Origin: an uncultured Clostridia bacterium
GTDB lineage: Bacteria; Bacillota; Clostridia; Christensenellales; CAG-314
Length of the DNA stretch: 64,000 nucleotides
Assembly: GCA_947625725.1 (NCBI GenBank)
Contig: CANQPI010000003.1
Coordinates: 31,064-95,063 of the forward strand
Direction of reading: 5' to 3'
This document shows, one piece after another, positions 34,896-44,500 of the stretch. Position 1 is the first letter of the stretch. Each line of letters begins with the position of its first letter. The position numbers were made by a program, and so were the translations under genes. Under the pieces are notes generated by a model, which was not told the origin of the DNA, ran no database searches, and saw only the letters and a program-made list of their open reading frames with translations.

Positions 34896-35867
34896 ATGAT
34901 GGAAATAGAAAAACCGTTGATGACAGTTGACGAAAGCGGACAAAATGCCAGCATCATCAAGATCGTTGCAGAACCGCTCGAAAGAGGCTACGGCATTACC
35001 CTCGGAAATGCTCTCCGCAGAGTATTGCTATCCGCTCTCCCCGGCGTGGCGGTGGTCGGTTTGAGGATCGAAGGCATTCAACACGAATTCAGTACTGTCA
35101 ACGGTGTCAAAGAAGACGTAACGGACATTATCCTCAACATCAAGCGTTTGGCTTTGAAGTCGGATAACGACGACAATAATTTCAGAAAAACGATAACTAT
35201 CAACAAGGTAGGACCTTGCGAGGTGCATGCCGACGACATCATCACCGACAGCGAAGTAGAGGTACTCAATCCCGATTTGTACATCTGCACCATCGAGGAG
35301 GGCGGCGAGTTCAATTGCGAACTGTATGTCGCTCGCGGACTCGGCTACGCCTCTATCGAAAAGAACAAGGAACGCAACCGTGAGTTAAAACTCAACTATC
35401 CCATCGGATACATACCGATCGACTCCATTTTCGGACCTGTCAAAAAGGCAAGTTACAACGTCGAGAGCGCACGCGTGGGTCAGGACATCACGCGCGACAA
35501 ACTTACGTTGGAAGTCGAAACGAACGGAGCGTTCAGCGGCAGAGAAATCGTTTCGCTTGCGGCTCGCATAATCGAGGACCACATCAAAATGTTTGTGGAT
35601 CTGTCCGAAAACTTCAACAAGGATATTTTGATCCCGAGAGAAAGCGACAATCACAAAAAAGTGTTGGAAATGAACATCGACGACATGGATCTGAGCGTTC
35701 GTTCCTACAACTGCTTGAAGCGCGCGGGTATCCAAACGGTCGAAGACCTCACGCGCCGTACCGAAGACGACATGCTCAAAGTACGCAATCTCGGCAGAAA
35801 GTCGCTGGACGAAGTTATCGCAAAGTTGGAAAGTTACGGTCTGTCTTTGAAGAATAAGGATGAATAG
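34896..35867 (+). CDS. rpoA: RNA polymerase alpha subunit
   Basis: 323 residues from the first of two adjacent ATG codons (34896). The N-terminal assembly domain has ERGYGITLGNALRRVLLSALPG, and the C-terminal domain has RSYNCLKRAGIQTVEDLTRRTEDDMLKVRNLGRKSLDE, the two-helix-hairpin domain that binds UP elements and activators. An earlier in-frame ATG at 34854 has no ribosome-binding site. The alpha dimer nucleates polymerase assembly. rplQ follows by 12 bases. Confidence 0.98.
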   Translation: MMEIEKPLMTVDESGQNASIIKIVAEPLERGYGITLGNALRRVLLSALPGVAVVGLRIEGIQHEFSTVNGVKEDVTDIILNIKRLALKSDNDDNNFRKTITINKVGPCEVHADDIITDSEVEVLNPDLYICTIEEGGEFNCELYVARGLGYASIEKNKERNRELKLNYPIGYIPIDSIFGPVKKASYNVESARVGQDITRDKLTLEVETNGAFSGREIVSLAARIIEDHIKMFVDLSENFNKDILIPRESDNHKKVLEMNIDDMDLSVRSYNCLKRAGIQTVEDLTRRTEDDMLKVRNLGRKSLDEVIAKLESYGLSLKNKDE

Positions 35868-35879
35868 GAGAAAGACAAT

Positions 35880-36389
35880 ATGGCAACACAAAGAAAATTA
35901 GGAAAAGCAACCGACGCAAGAATGGCTCTCCTCAAAAACCAAGTTTCTCAACTGCTTTGGAACGGCAAATTGGAAACGACCGAGGCGCGCGCCAAGGAAG
36001 TTCAAAAAATCGCCGAGAAACTCATCACCCTTGCGGTAAATACCTACAAAGATACGGTAGAAGTGCAAAAGACCAAAATCGTCAAGGGAAAGGAAACTAC
36101 CGTTTCCGTACTCAACGACGGTCCCGCCAAACTTGCCGCTCGCAGACGTATCATGGCAAACCTTGCCGACTTGCAGGAAGCCCGCAACCCCAAGGAAAAC
36201 GCTACCGAGTACAAACTTCGTACCAAGGCTGTGCGCCATCCTTTGGTGGAAAAAATCTTCAACGAGTATGCTCCCAAGTTTGACAAACGTGCAGAGGAAA
36301 CGGGTCAACGCGGCGGATACACGGCAATTTACAAGGAAAACAACCGTCGCGGCGACGGAGCCGAAATGGCGCTTGTAGTTGTTTTGTGA
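35880..36389 (+). CDS. rplQ: 50S ribosomal protein L17 with internal insertions
   Basis: 169 residues, whereas compact L17 has about 115-130. The core KLGKATDARMALLKNQVSQLLWNGKLETTEARAKEV is normal; extra segments lie around residues 58-85 (KTKIVKGKETTVSVLNDGPAK) and 97-120. The family ending YTAIYKENNRRGDGAEMALVVVL is intact. Similar long L17 forms occur in some Clostridia. A strong terminator closes the superoperon directly after. Confidence 0.95.
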   Translation: MATQRKLGKATDARMALLKNQVSQLLWNGKLETTEARAKEVQKIAEKLITLAVNTYKDTVEVQKTKIVKGKETTVSVLNDGPAKLAARRRIMANLADLQEARNPKENATEYKLRTKAVRHPLVEKIFNEYAPKFDKRAEETGQRGGYTAIYKENNRRGDGAEMALVVVL

Positions 36390-36414
36390 TCCCTCGGCAA
36401 ACGCATCGATACAA

Positions 36415-36448
36415 AAACTCGCTCCGTATTTAGAGCGAGTTTTTTTTT
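36415..36448 (+). terminator. Terminator of ribosomal superoperon
   Basis: A 10-bp stem (AAACTCGCTC / GAGCGAGTTT) with loop CGTATTTA and a run of nine T. Confidence 0.95.
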
Positions 36449-36459
36449 GTCGGCTCTAT

Positions 36460-36725
36460 GTCGCCCCGACCAGGCGCAAGTCGGTACGTTCGACTACGCG
36501 ACCGACCCCTACGGGGCGCAAGTGCGCCGACTTGGTCGGACTACTAAGGAAGTCGCTACACGCGCCTTCTCAAATTTGACTTTCGGCGGGGAGTCGCAAC
36601 CCCGCCAACCCCCGCAAGGGCTGCAATCGCCGCGCAGGTCGCCGATTGCAGAAGGGATTTGAGTTTTGCTCGCTTGTGCGTTGTGTCCACACGCCCTACG
36701 CTCACTCAAATCCCTATTTTTTTGA
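36460..36725. repeat. Palindrome-rich intergenic element
   Basis: Several nested arms occur: CCGACCA (36466-36472) with TGGTCGG (36533-36539), AAGTCGG (36478-36484) with CCGACTT (36527-36533), GGCGCA with TGCGCC (36515-36528), CTGCAATCG (36621-36629) with CGATTGCAG (36643-36651), and AGGGATTTGAG (36653-36663) with CTCAAATCCCT (36705-36715), which is followed by T7. No credible gene is present in 36390-36859. The subsequence at 36466-36484 recurs at 15917-15935, so part of this may be a dispersed element. The last arm looks like a terminator of a small RNA. Confidence 0.5.
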
Positions 36726-36859
36726 CTAAATGCAAATCTGTTCGGTTGACACGGTGTCTTGGGCATTGCTCGAAAAAAGGCTTTGCTTTGAGTTGCGCCC
36801 CCGTTGCAAACAATATCCGCAAATTTGCAAGGTAAACGAGCCAAATTTTCAAAAACATA

Positions 36860-36888
36860 TTGACAAGAAAGGTACTCGGCGGTATAAT
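36860..36888 (+). promoter_or_regulatory. Consensus sigma-A-type promoter
   Basis: TTGACA (36860-36865), 17 bases, TATAAT (36883-36888), all consensus. GAGGAGG precedes the ATG at 36927. Confidence 0.85.
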
Positions 36889-36926
36889 CATTTTAGCAAA
36901 TGTTGTCCTATCGAGGAGGAGTCACA

Positions 36927-37727
36927 ATGAGTGATCAACAAAGCGCCAATGCAACGACAAAAAAAGATGTAAAACAGTTTTTTGTAAAAAACAAAAACGT
37001 TTTGGGCGTTACCGCGGGAATCCTTGCGGCAATTTTGGTGATAATTATTTTGTTTGTAACTCAAATGAACACGTTCCGTTACCGCAGGGTAGAGCGTATT
37101 ACCGTGGGTATGAACAGGGGCGAGGTCAAGTCTATTTTGGGCGAAGCCGCATCCGAAGAGAGTTTTTCGGGCGGTACGGTCAAGTACACGTATTTCAGCG
37201 ACAACGTCGGCAACAAAGTGACCTCCATCAAATTTCATTTGTATTACGCAAGCAACTTGGTAAAAACAAGCAGCAAAAACCGTCACACCGCTCGCGCCGA
37301 AAAGTTGCTCGGCAAGATAGACAGCGTCAAAAGTTGCAAATATATGGAGATCGTTTTCGAAAACATACCCGTTGAAGGCGAAACGTTCAATCAAGTGGAC
37401 AGAGTTCGCTACGATGCGAATTGCAAACCCGACGCGACAAAGCGTACCTCAACTACGCTGAGTTCAAGCGATTGGTATCCCGTACTGTATCCTGCGGCTC
37501 AGACCAAGACCGTTTCCGAGTTGGAGATTTCCGCCTACGACGTTACCTACACGATAAAAAATTCTCCCGTTACGCAGACGTACATTGTCGCGACTATCCG
37601 TTACGACGACGGCAGTTACCAACTTGTTCGTCTTGATGAGCAGGACGGCGTTCAACAAAGCGACGGCTCTCTCAGTTTCTCTTGGTCGGACGACTGGGGC
37701 AGTTATTCCGCAACCTATACCAAGTAG
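36927..37727 (+). CDS. Membrane-anchored protein with possible BamE/SmpA-like fold
   Basis: 266 residues from the ATG at 36927, chosen for the GAGGAGG 8 bases upstream; an earlier TTG at 36900 lies near the transcription start. After about 30 basic residues there is one membrane segment (VLGVTAGILAAILVIIILFV), then an extracellular part. VERITVGMNRGEVKSILGEA resembles the first helix of SmpA/OmlA/BamE-like domains, widespread in Gram-positive anchored proteins. The rest is beta-rich and Thr/Ser-rich without known motif. It stands alone with a consensus promoter and its own terminator. Confidence 0.65.
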   Translation: MSDQQSANATTKKDVKQFFVKNKNVLGVTAGILAAILVIIILFVTQMNTFRYRRVERITVGMNRGEVKSILGEAASEESFSGGTVKYTYFSDNVGNKVTSIKFHLYYASNLVKTSSKNRHTARAEKLLGKIDSVKSCKYMEIVFENIPVEGETFNQVDRVRYDANCKPDATKRTSTTLSSSDWYPVLYPAAQTKTVSELEISAYDVTYTIKNSPVTQTYIVATIRYDDGSYQLVRLDEQDGVQQSDGSLSFSWSDDWGSYSATYTK

Positions 37728-37743
37728 CAACGATTTGTTCAAC

Positions 37744-37769
37744 AAACGCGCCTCGTTTGAGGCGCGTTT
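37744..37769. terminator. Hairpin between convergent genes
   Basis: An 11-bp stem (AAACGCGCCTC / GAGGCGCGTTT) with a GTTT loop. The plus-strand side is followed by CTTTTGTTT. It may also serve the minus-strand hydrolase gene. Confidence 0.8.
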
Positions 37770-37800
37770 CTTTTGTTTCTGTTTGTCGCTTTGCGCATTT

Positions 37801-38790
37801 TTACCGAATATTCTTTGCGGACTTTTCCCACACGATCTGCTGTTCGGTGCGCAGAGGGTAACTGACAAGCGTCTTGCCGTCGAGATCTTCGCGGCGCATA
37901 TCCACTGCGGTCAAACAGCCGTTGTTGTAGGTGGTGTAGTAGTACACGCCGCTCACGGTGTTGCAACAACTGCTGTAAATGGTGTACTCGTAACCGTGTT
38001 CCACGGCGCAACTCCCCTTTTGTTGCGCAACGCACCCCAACAGTTGAAAGAAATGTCCCACGCTGCTCGCTTCGTCGTCGTCGCACACGGAGTTGTTCAA
38101 TGCGAATGACGCCCGCACAAAACGGCTTGCGGAACTGAGATCGCCGGGCAGTCCGAAGCCGCCCGCTCCGCGACTGTACGCGCTTAGCGACAGGTCGGGA
38201 GCAAATCGGTTGTTTGCGATCTCGCGCGTTGCGCCCAAGTAGTGAGTGAGGTTGAGCAAGTGGAAGTCGAACGTCGGGCTGTTCGTCATCACGCCCACGG
38301 GGTCGTCGAAAATTTTCAGTCCGTCGCGCGTGCTTTCCACCACGATAGAACTTTCGCTGTCCGCTATGTGCCAATGCAAAGGCGACGCCACCAATTGCGC
38401 GCTGAAATTTTCCGCGCACAAATTTACCTTTTCGATCAAGGCGCGCGCCTCGTCCACGGTTACGCACTGAGCAAGCACAAATGGTACAAATTCAAACGGC
38501 GCAATGTTTATTTTGTCCTGTTGCACGTCAAAGTAGTGCGCGTATCCGGGAAAATTCAGTCCCGCCATCGATAGTCCCTTTTCGTTGGTGGCGTCGTAGT
38601 AGAGCGGATAGTCGTCCTGTACAAACGCCATGCCTATCATCGCATAGTGTGAAACGATCCTGCCCGCGTGGCGAAACCGAAACGCATACTTGCGCGGCGT
38701 TACCGTTACCGATTCGTTGTAACTGAATTCATAGTCCAAATTTCTGCCGAAATAGTGGTCTTTTGTTTTGAAAGAGATAGATGTACACAT
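37801..38790 (-). CDS. Choloylglycine hydrolase / bile-salt-hydrolase-like Ntn amidase
   Basis: 329 residues. The catalytic Cys 2 becomes the N-terminus after Met removal (MCTSISFKTKD). Other family residues are in place: Arg 16 and Asp 19 in GRNLDYE, Asn 79 in AGLNFP, Asn 170 in MTNSPTFDFHLLNL, and Arg 223 in ASRFVR. This set defines the bile salt hydrolase/penicillin V acylase group; the TNSPTFDFHL stretch is nearer to bile salt hydrolases. There is no signal peptide, so it acts in the cytoplasm. It would release glycine or taurine from conjugated bile acids, a gut trait, though other amides are possible. GGGGT precedes the ATG. Confidence 0.88.
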   Translation of the reverse strand: MCTSISFKTKDHYFGRNLDYEFSYNESVTVTPRKYAFRFRHAGRIVSHYAMIGMAFVQDDYPLYYDATNEKGLSMAGLNFPGYAHYFDVQQDKINIAPFEFVPFVLAQCVTVDEARALIEKVNLCAENFSAQLVASPLHWHIADSESSIVVESTRDGLKIFDDPVGVMTNSPTFDFHLLNLTHYLGATREIANNRFAPDLSLSAYSRGAGGFGLPGDLSSASRFVRASFALNNSVCDDDEASSVGHFFQLLGCVAQQKGSCAVEHGYEYTIYSSCCNTVSGVYYYTTYNNGCLTAVDMRREDLDGKTLVSYPLRTEQQIVWEKSAKNIR

Positions 38791-38954
38791 ATTTTTTACC
38801 CCATATTGTATTTTTTTTCGCCGACGGAGGCTATGCAGGGAGTATTATACACCAACGTCGAGCAAATTTCAATACCGTTTGCGACAATATATACGCGCGA
38901 CTTCGTGGCGAATTTTATTCGATTTTGTGTACATATTAGTTGTTGTGTGGTACA

Positions 38955-39455
38955 ATGACTATGAAAAAATTTGTTTGGGGAGTAACATTGGCAATGTGTT
39001 TGTGTACGTTTGTGTTGGGCGGCACGGGCAAATCCGTGCGTAATTTGGACGGCAACGAACGTCCGTTTGAAATTTTTACTTGCGAGGAAGAATTGCAACG
39101 CTATCGAACCGATCACGACGGCGATTTTTTCAATCTTACAGACCGAGAATACGCCCGTTTCGACAAAAAGTTTTTCCAAAGCAATGCGCTCGTGATGTTT
39201 TTGACGCAGGGCATGAGTGGCTCTATCCGTTGCATAGCGGAAGATTTTCGTCTGGAAAACAACACTCTCGTCGTCACGGTAAAGGAACTAAGTCCTCCCA
39301 TGCACACAATGGATCTGCGCCACAATACCCTTTTCGTCGCGGTGCCCCGCGACTTGGCGCGGAATGTGACCGCCGTTGTTATCCGCTCTTACAGGGTGGA
39401 ATCGCAGCGTCAATCAAACCCCGACAAAGTATTGGACAAATCTTCTCGTTTGTGA
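38955..39455 (+). CDS. Exported protein, possible PrcB-like domain
   Basis: 166 residues with a signal peptide (KKFVWGVTLAMCLCTFVLGG) and no lipobox Cys in the usual place. The mature part shows FFQSNALVMFLTQGMSGSIRCIAEDF, then LVVTVKELSPP and LFVAVPRDL, resembling PrcB-type C-terminal domains found in exported proteins. Function is unknown. TACAAT at 38951-38956 lies immediately before the ATG pair (38955, 38961), so either a leaderless transcript or translation from a longer upstream RNA is possible; no ribosome-binding site is seen. It lies 37 bases before the flavodiiron gene. Confidence 0.55.
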   Translation: MTMKKFVWGVTLAMCLCTFVLGGTGKSVRNLDGNERPFEIFTCEEELQRYRTDHDGDFFNLTDREYARFDKKFFQSNALVMFLTQGMSGSIRCIAEDFRLENNTLVVTVKELSPPMHTMDLRHNTLFVAVPRDLARNVTAVVIRSYRVESQRQSNPDKVLDKSSRL

Positions 39456-39492
39456 GATAATCTTTGAGAAAAACGACAGTGAGGTGCAACAA

Positions 39493-40644
39493 ATGAAACT
39501 TCCGAGCGATATATCTTATATTGGAGTCAACGATCATGAAATCGACCTGTTTGAGGGACAGTACGTCGTACCCAACGGCATATCCTACAACAGTTATGTA
39601 ATAACGGACGACAAAATTGCCGTTATGGACGCCGTGGACAAACATTTTGCCGCCGAATGGCTGGACAATCTTGCCGCCGCGCTCAACGGTCGCCAACCCG
39701 ACTACCTTGTCGTCCAGCACATGGAGCCAGACCACAGCGGCAGCATAACGGATTTTCTCCAAGCGTATCCCAACGTTCAGGTGGTGGGCAACGCCAAGAC
39801 GTTTCTCATAATGGACAACTTTATCGGCAAGGACGTCGCGACAAACCGTCTGGAAGTAAAGGACGGCGACGTGCTGCAATTGGGAAAACACAGCCTCCGC
39901 TTTGTGTTTGCGCCCATGGTACATTGGCCCGAAGTCATGGTTAGTTACGACTCCTACGCCCAAACGCTATTTTCCGCCGATGGCTTCGGCAAATTCGGTG
40001 CATTGGACGCGGACGAGGAGTGGGACTGCGAGGCTCGCCGATACTATTTCGGTATTGTGGGCAAGTACGGCGTTTCGGTGCAAAACCTGCTCAAAAAGGC
40101 TTCCGCGTTGGACATACGGACAATTTGTCCTTTGCACGGTCCCGTTCTTGACGAAAATCTTTCCCATTATCTCGATTTGTACAACGTTTGGTCGAGTTAC
40201 GGCACGGAGAGCGACGGCGTTTGCATTTGTTACACGTCCGTTTACGGACACACTCGCCAAGCGGTAGAACTGTTGCGCGACGAACTGATCGCAAACGGTT
40301 GTCCCAAGGTGTCCGTCGCCGACCTTGCTCGCGACGACATGGCGGAGGCGGTAGAGGACGCGTTCCGTTACGGCAAACTCGTGCTTGCAAGCACAACCTA
40401 CAATGCGAGCGTGTTTCCCTTTATGCACGACTTTGTAACGCGCCTTGCGGAACACAACTTTCAAAACAAGCGCGTAGTTATTATCGAAAACGGCAGTTGG
40501 GCGCCAATGGCGGCAAAGACGATAACAAATTTGCTCGCTCCTTGCAAAAATATCACCTTTGACGGCACCGTGACGATTTTGTCCGCCCTGACGTCGGATA
40601 ATCGCCAACAAATCTCCGCCCTTGCAAAAAAACTTTGCGAATAA
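39493..40644 (+). CDS. Flavodiiron protein (A-type flavoprotein, oxygen/NO reductase)
   Basis: 383 residues from the ATG at 39493 (GAGGTG upstream). The metallo-beta-lactamase-like half has the diiron ligand run HMEPDHSGS and a later CPLHGP. The C-terminal flavodoxin half begins near residue 245 with a T-S-x-Y-G-H-T loop (CYTSVYGHTRQA) that binds FMN, and has ASTTYNASVFP. Such enzymes reduce O2 to water or NO to N2O in anaerobes, fed by rubredoxin or rubrerythrin-type partners. A rubrerythrin is at 63153. Terminator follows. Confidence 0.93.
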   Translation: MKLPSDISYIGVNDHEIDLFEGQYVVPNGISYNSYVITDDKIAVMDAVDKHFAAEWLDNLAAALNGRQPDYLVVQHMEPDHSGSITDFLQAYPNVQVVGNAKTFLIMDNFIGKDVATNRLEVKDGDVLQLGKHSLRFVFAPMVHWPEVMVSYDSYAQTLFSADGFGKFGALDADEEWDCEARRYYFGIVGKYGVSVQNLLKKASALDIRTICPLHGPVLDENLSHYLDLYNVWSSYGTESDGVCICYTSVYGHTRQAVELLRDELIANGCPKVSVADLARDDMAEAVEDAFRYGKLVLASTTYNASVFPFMHDFVTRLAEHNFQNKRVVIIENGSWAPMAAKTITNLLAPCKNITFDGTVTILSALTSDNRQQISALAKKLCE

Positions 40645-40660
40645 CGCTTTGCGGCAAAAA

Positions 40661-40690
40661 AAAGTCGAGAAAATCTTCTCGGCTTTTTTG
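40661..40690 (+). terminator. Terminator of flavodiiron gene
   Basis: AAGTCGAGAA pairs with TTCTCGGCTT (one G-U pair) around AATC and is followed by a T run. Confidence 0.85.
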
Positions 40691-40758
40691 TTGTAACGCG
40701 CTTCAAGGCGTATTTTTATAAAATTCGTTCCCCGATATTTACGTACGGTGCGCTTTTT

Positions 40759-41322
40759 TTACTTTCCGTTGTACTTTTGCATTACTTGGTCGATGGCAAC
40801 GCCGTGTACAAAGTCGTTCAACGCGTCGGCGGCGTCGGCAAGCGCGGGGTTGAGCAACGCCTTGTCCTCGTCGGGTATTTGCGAAAGCACGTAGTCTATT
40901 CGCGCCATTTGCGTATCTTTGCCTATGCCGATACGAACGCGGGCAAAGTCCTCCGTACCCAGATGTTGCACAATGTTTTTCATTCCGTTGTGACTGCCCG
41001 CAGAGCCTTGCGCCCGTATGCGCAGTTTGCCCAGCGGAATATCCGCGTCGTCGTAGACAACGATCAGATTGCCCTTTTCCACTTTGTACTTGCGTATGAG
41101 TTCGCCTACCGCCTCGCCGCTCAAATTCATGTAGGTTACGGGCTTGGCGATTATAACTTTGACGCCGTTGACTTTGCCGTGAGCGGTGACGGCTTTACAT
41201 TCCGCCTTGTTGAACTCCGCACCCAACTTTGTCGCAAGTCCGTCCGCCGCGACAAACCCCATGTTGTGCGGAGTGTTGAAATATTTTTTTTCGGGATTGC
41301 CCAAACCTACTACAAGATACAT
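40759..41322 (-). CDS. pth: Peptidyl-tRNA hydrolase
   Basis: 187 residues. It starts MYLVVGLGNPEKKYFNTPHNMGF with catalytic His 19, and has VTYMNLSGEAV and DDADIPLGKLRIRAQGSAGSHNG, all family hallmarks. It frees tRNA from prematurely released peptidyl-tRNA. It is divergent from mfd and both may be controlled by the palindromic promoter region at 41364-41381. Confidence 0.97.
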   Translation of the reverse strand: MYLVVGLGNPEKKYFNTPHNMGFVAADGLATKLGAEFNKAECKAVTAHGKVNGVKVIIAKPVTYMNLSGEAVGELIRKYKVEKGNLIVVYDDADIPLGKLRIRAQGSAGSHNGMKNIVQHLGTEDFARVRIGIGKDTQMARIDYVLSQIPDEDKALLNPALADAADALNDFVHGVAIDQVMQKYNGK

Positions 41323-41363
41323 GGATTTTTACCTCGCAAAGATAATACCACAAAAAGCGACGC

Positions 41364-41403
41364 TTGTAAACAAGTTTACAACTTTGGCGGTATGTGGTAA
41401 AAT
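41364..41403. promoter_or_regulatory. Palindrome carrying -35 boxes of two divergent promoters
   Basis: TTGTAAAC-AA-GTTTACAA (41364-41381) is a perfect inverted repeat. Plus strand: TTTACA (41375-41380), 17 bases, TAAAAT (41398-41403) toward mfd. Minus strand: TTTACA, 17 bases, TATTAT toward pth. The -35 boxes are therefore part of the two arms. Confidence 0.6.
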
Positions 41404-41540
41404 TAAAACGAGGTACTCCTCTAAAAAGATATTTGAGCGAGCAAAGGCGCGCATAGAGCGCGACATGGCAAAAACTCAAATTCATTCGGCTCGGAGCAAA
41501 GGTCTTGAAATGCGCTCCAAGACGAACGTTCGTGCAAACA

Positions 41541-44500
41541 ATGTACTACTTTTTTGACAGAATCAACAACGTTGCGGCTTACAAACAGTTGCTGAACGAC
41601 GCCCGTGACAAAAAATTTGTCGCGGCTTTTGGCGTGCAACCGAACGAAAAACCTTTCATTGCCGCAGACGTCCGCGGATTTTGTCTGTACGTCACGAGCG
41701 ACTATGTCGAAGCGCAACGCGTTTTGCGCGCCGTACAGGCGCTATCCGACGGCGAGGCGGTTTACCTGCCCGCAAAGGACGACGTGCTGTTGTTCAAAAA
41801 CGCTTTTTCTCGCAACGGCGTGTACAGTCGCAACTACGCGTTACACCGTATTCTTTCGGGAGCGAACGTAGCGGTTGTCACGGTTGACGCGCTGATGCAA
41901 TATCTGCCGCAACGCGACAAGTTTGCAGACGGGTGTTTCACTCTTAGAAAGGGCGTGTGTTACGATACGGCAATGATCGTCAAACGCTTGGTTGCAAACG
42001 GTTTTACCCGCGTTGACGGCATTTCCGCCGAGGGCGAATTTGTTATGCGCGGCGACATTTTGGACGTAAGCATGCCGTTCGAACAGCGTTTCCGCGTGGA
42101 TTTTTGGGACGACGAAGCGGAGTCCGTTCGCCGCGTAAACGAGGACGGCAGTTCGGGCGAAGAATTGGAGCAGGTGCAAGTTTACCCTCTGTACGACACG
42201 GCGGGTCTGTCCTTCGACAAATTGCGCGAGGTGGAAAAGTACGCCTCCTCGCCGAAACTGCGGTCCAAGTTGTCGTCGGACGCGTCGGCGCGTTTGGGCG
42301 AAATTTTTTCCGCGTTATCGGTAGCCGCGGCGAACGGCAGCGTGGACAACGGTTGGCTGACGCCTTTTTTGCGGTGTTCCGTCTTGGCAGACTACTTGCC
42401 CGACGACGCCGTAATAATTTGGGACGAGCCCAAGCAACTGTTTGCGCGCGTCGATTTTTTGTACCGCGAGCATGCCGAGCGCGTGGCAAACCTTGTCAAC
42501 GCGGGCGAAATTTTGCCGTTGCACGCAAACACTCTTGTCGAAAGGCAAAACGTTTTCCGTTTCGATACGGCGCAGGCGGCGTTGCAAACGTTGCCTTACC
42601 AAAGCGAATTTCGCTTTGACGCGGTGTACAATTTCAAAACGGGAGCCATCGGCAACTATGCCAATTCGGCGGACGCGCTTGCCCGCGACATAAAAAATTG
42701 GTTGCAACTCGGCTACGAAACGGTGATTTTCGCAGGCGCGGACGGCGTGGAACCCACCAAGCAAAAACTTGCGGAGTCGGGCGTGTACGTCCTGGAAGCG
42801 GAACGGTTGGAACCCAACGCCGCCGACGCGCTTATTTTGCCCGTCGGCATAGAAAAAGGCTTTGTTTCTCACACAAACAAATTGGCGGTGGTAGGCGCTC
42901 GCGATCTGGGGCGCGGGCTCAACAGCCGAACGTTGCGCAAAAGTCGCAAAAGCGCATTTTTGTCGGTGGAAAAGGGCGACTACGTGGTGCATGACGTTCA
43001 CGGCATAGGACTGTGCGAAGGTATTCAAACGATCGCGACTCCGTCGGGCGAAGCCAAGGACTACATTGTTGTGCTGTACAAGCACGGCGACCGATTGTAT
43101 GTGCCGGTAGACGCGACCAACTTGCTCAGCCGATATTCCGGCGGAGAAAATCCAACTTTGTCAAAGTTGGGCGGCGAGGACTTTGCCAAAGTCAAGAGCA
43201 AGGTCAAATCTTCTATCCGCGAGATGTCGTTCAACTTGTTGCAGTTGTATGCCTCGCGAGAAAAATCCCGCGGTTTCCGTTACTGCGTGGACGAGTATCT
43301 GGACGAAGAATTCGAGCAGTATTTCCCCTACAAGGCGACGGAAGATCAATTGCGCTGTCAGCAGGAAATACGCAAAGACCTCACGAGCGACCGCATTATG
43401 GATCGATTGCTGGTGGGGGACGTGGGCTACGGCAAAACGGAGGTCGCCATGCGCGCCGCCTTTGACGTCGTGTCCAACGGCTATCAAGTGGCGGTGCTTG
43501 CACCCACAACGATACTTGCCGAACAGCACTTCAAAACGTTTTCCGAACGCATGCGCCACTTCGATATCAAGGTCGCGTGTCTTAACCGTTTCCGCACTGC
43601 GGAACAGCAAAAGCAAATTCTTCAAGACGTCGAGAACGGCGAAACGGATATACTGATAGGCACGCACCGTTTGCTGTCCAAAGACGTAAAATTCGACAAG
43701 TTGGGTTTGCTAGTTTTGGACGAGGAACAACGCTTCGGCGTGGAGCATAAGGAAAAGATCAAAGTACTCAAAAACAACGTTGACGTGCTGACCATGTCGG
43801 CAACGCCCATACCCCGAACATTGCACATGGCGCTCTCGGGCATAAGGGACATTTCCACGATCACCACCCCGCCGATAGAGCGCGTGGCGGTGGAAACGTA
43901 CGTGGTGGAAGAAAACGACGCATTGCTTTGCGACGTTATTATGCGCGAACTTGCGCGCGGCGGTCAAGTGTACTGCGTTTACAACCGAGTGCAATCCATC
44001 GATTCCTTTGCCGCGCACTTGTCGGAGTTGTTGCCCAACGCGCGCATAACGGTCGCTCACGGACAAATGGACGAGGCGTTGTTGGAGGACGCCGTTATGT
44101 CCTTTGCCGACGGCAACAGCGATATTTTGGTGTGTACCACGATAATCGAAAACGGCATAGATATACCCAACGTCAACACGCTTATCGTCATCGACGCAGA
44201 CAAGTTGGGACTTGCGCAACTGTATCAACTTCGCGGCAGAGTGGGGCGTAGCGACAAACTTGCCTACGCTTACTTTACGTACCGCAACGACAAGATCCTC
44301 AGCGAAACGGCGTACAAGCGACTTTCTTCCGTTACCGAGTACAGCGAGTTGGGCAGCGGTTTCAAAATAGCCATGAGAGATTTGGAAATTCGCGGCGCGG
44401 GCAACGTTCTGGGGCGCGAACAGCACGGACACATGATGAAAGTGGGCTATGATATGTATGCAAAACTGTTGAAGGAAACGGTTGCGGAACTCAAAGGCGA

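Noticed and set aside
36447..36662. 71-codon ORF in the palindromic region after rplQ
   Set aside because: It has no ribosome-binding site, consists mostly of palindrome-derived repeats and lies within a non-coding element.
38951..38961. Leaderless start of the exported protein at 38955
   Set aside because: The -10-like TACAAT overlaps the ATG, but no convincing -35 box was found, so it is only mentioned.
41465..41557. Independent 30-codon gene before mfd
   Set aside because: No clear ribosome-binding site or motif. It may be a leader ORF but cannot be called a gene.
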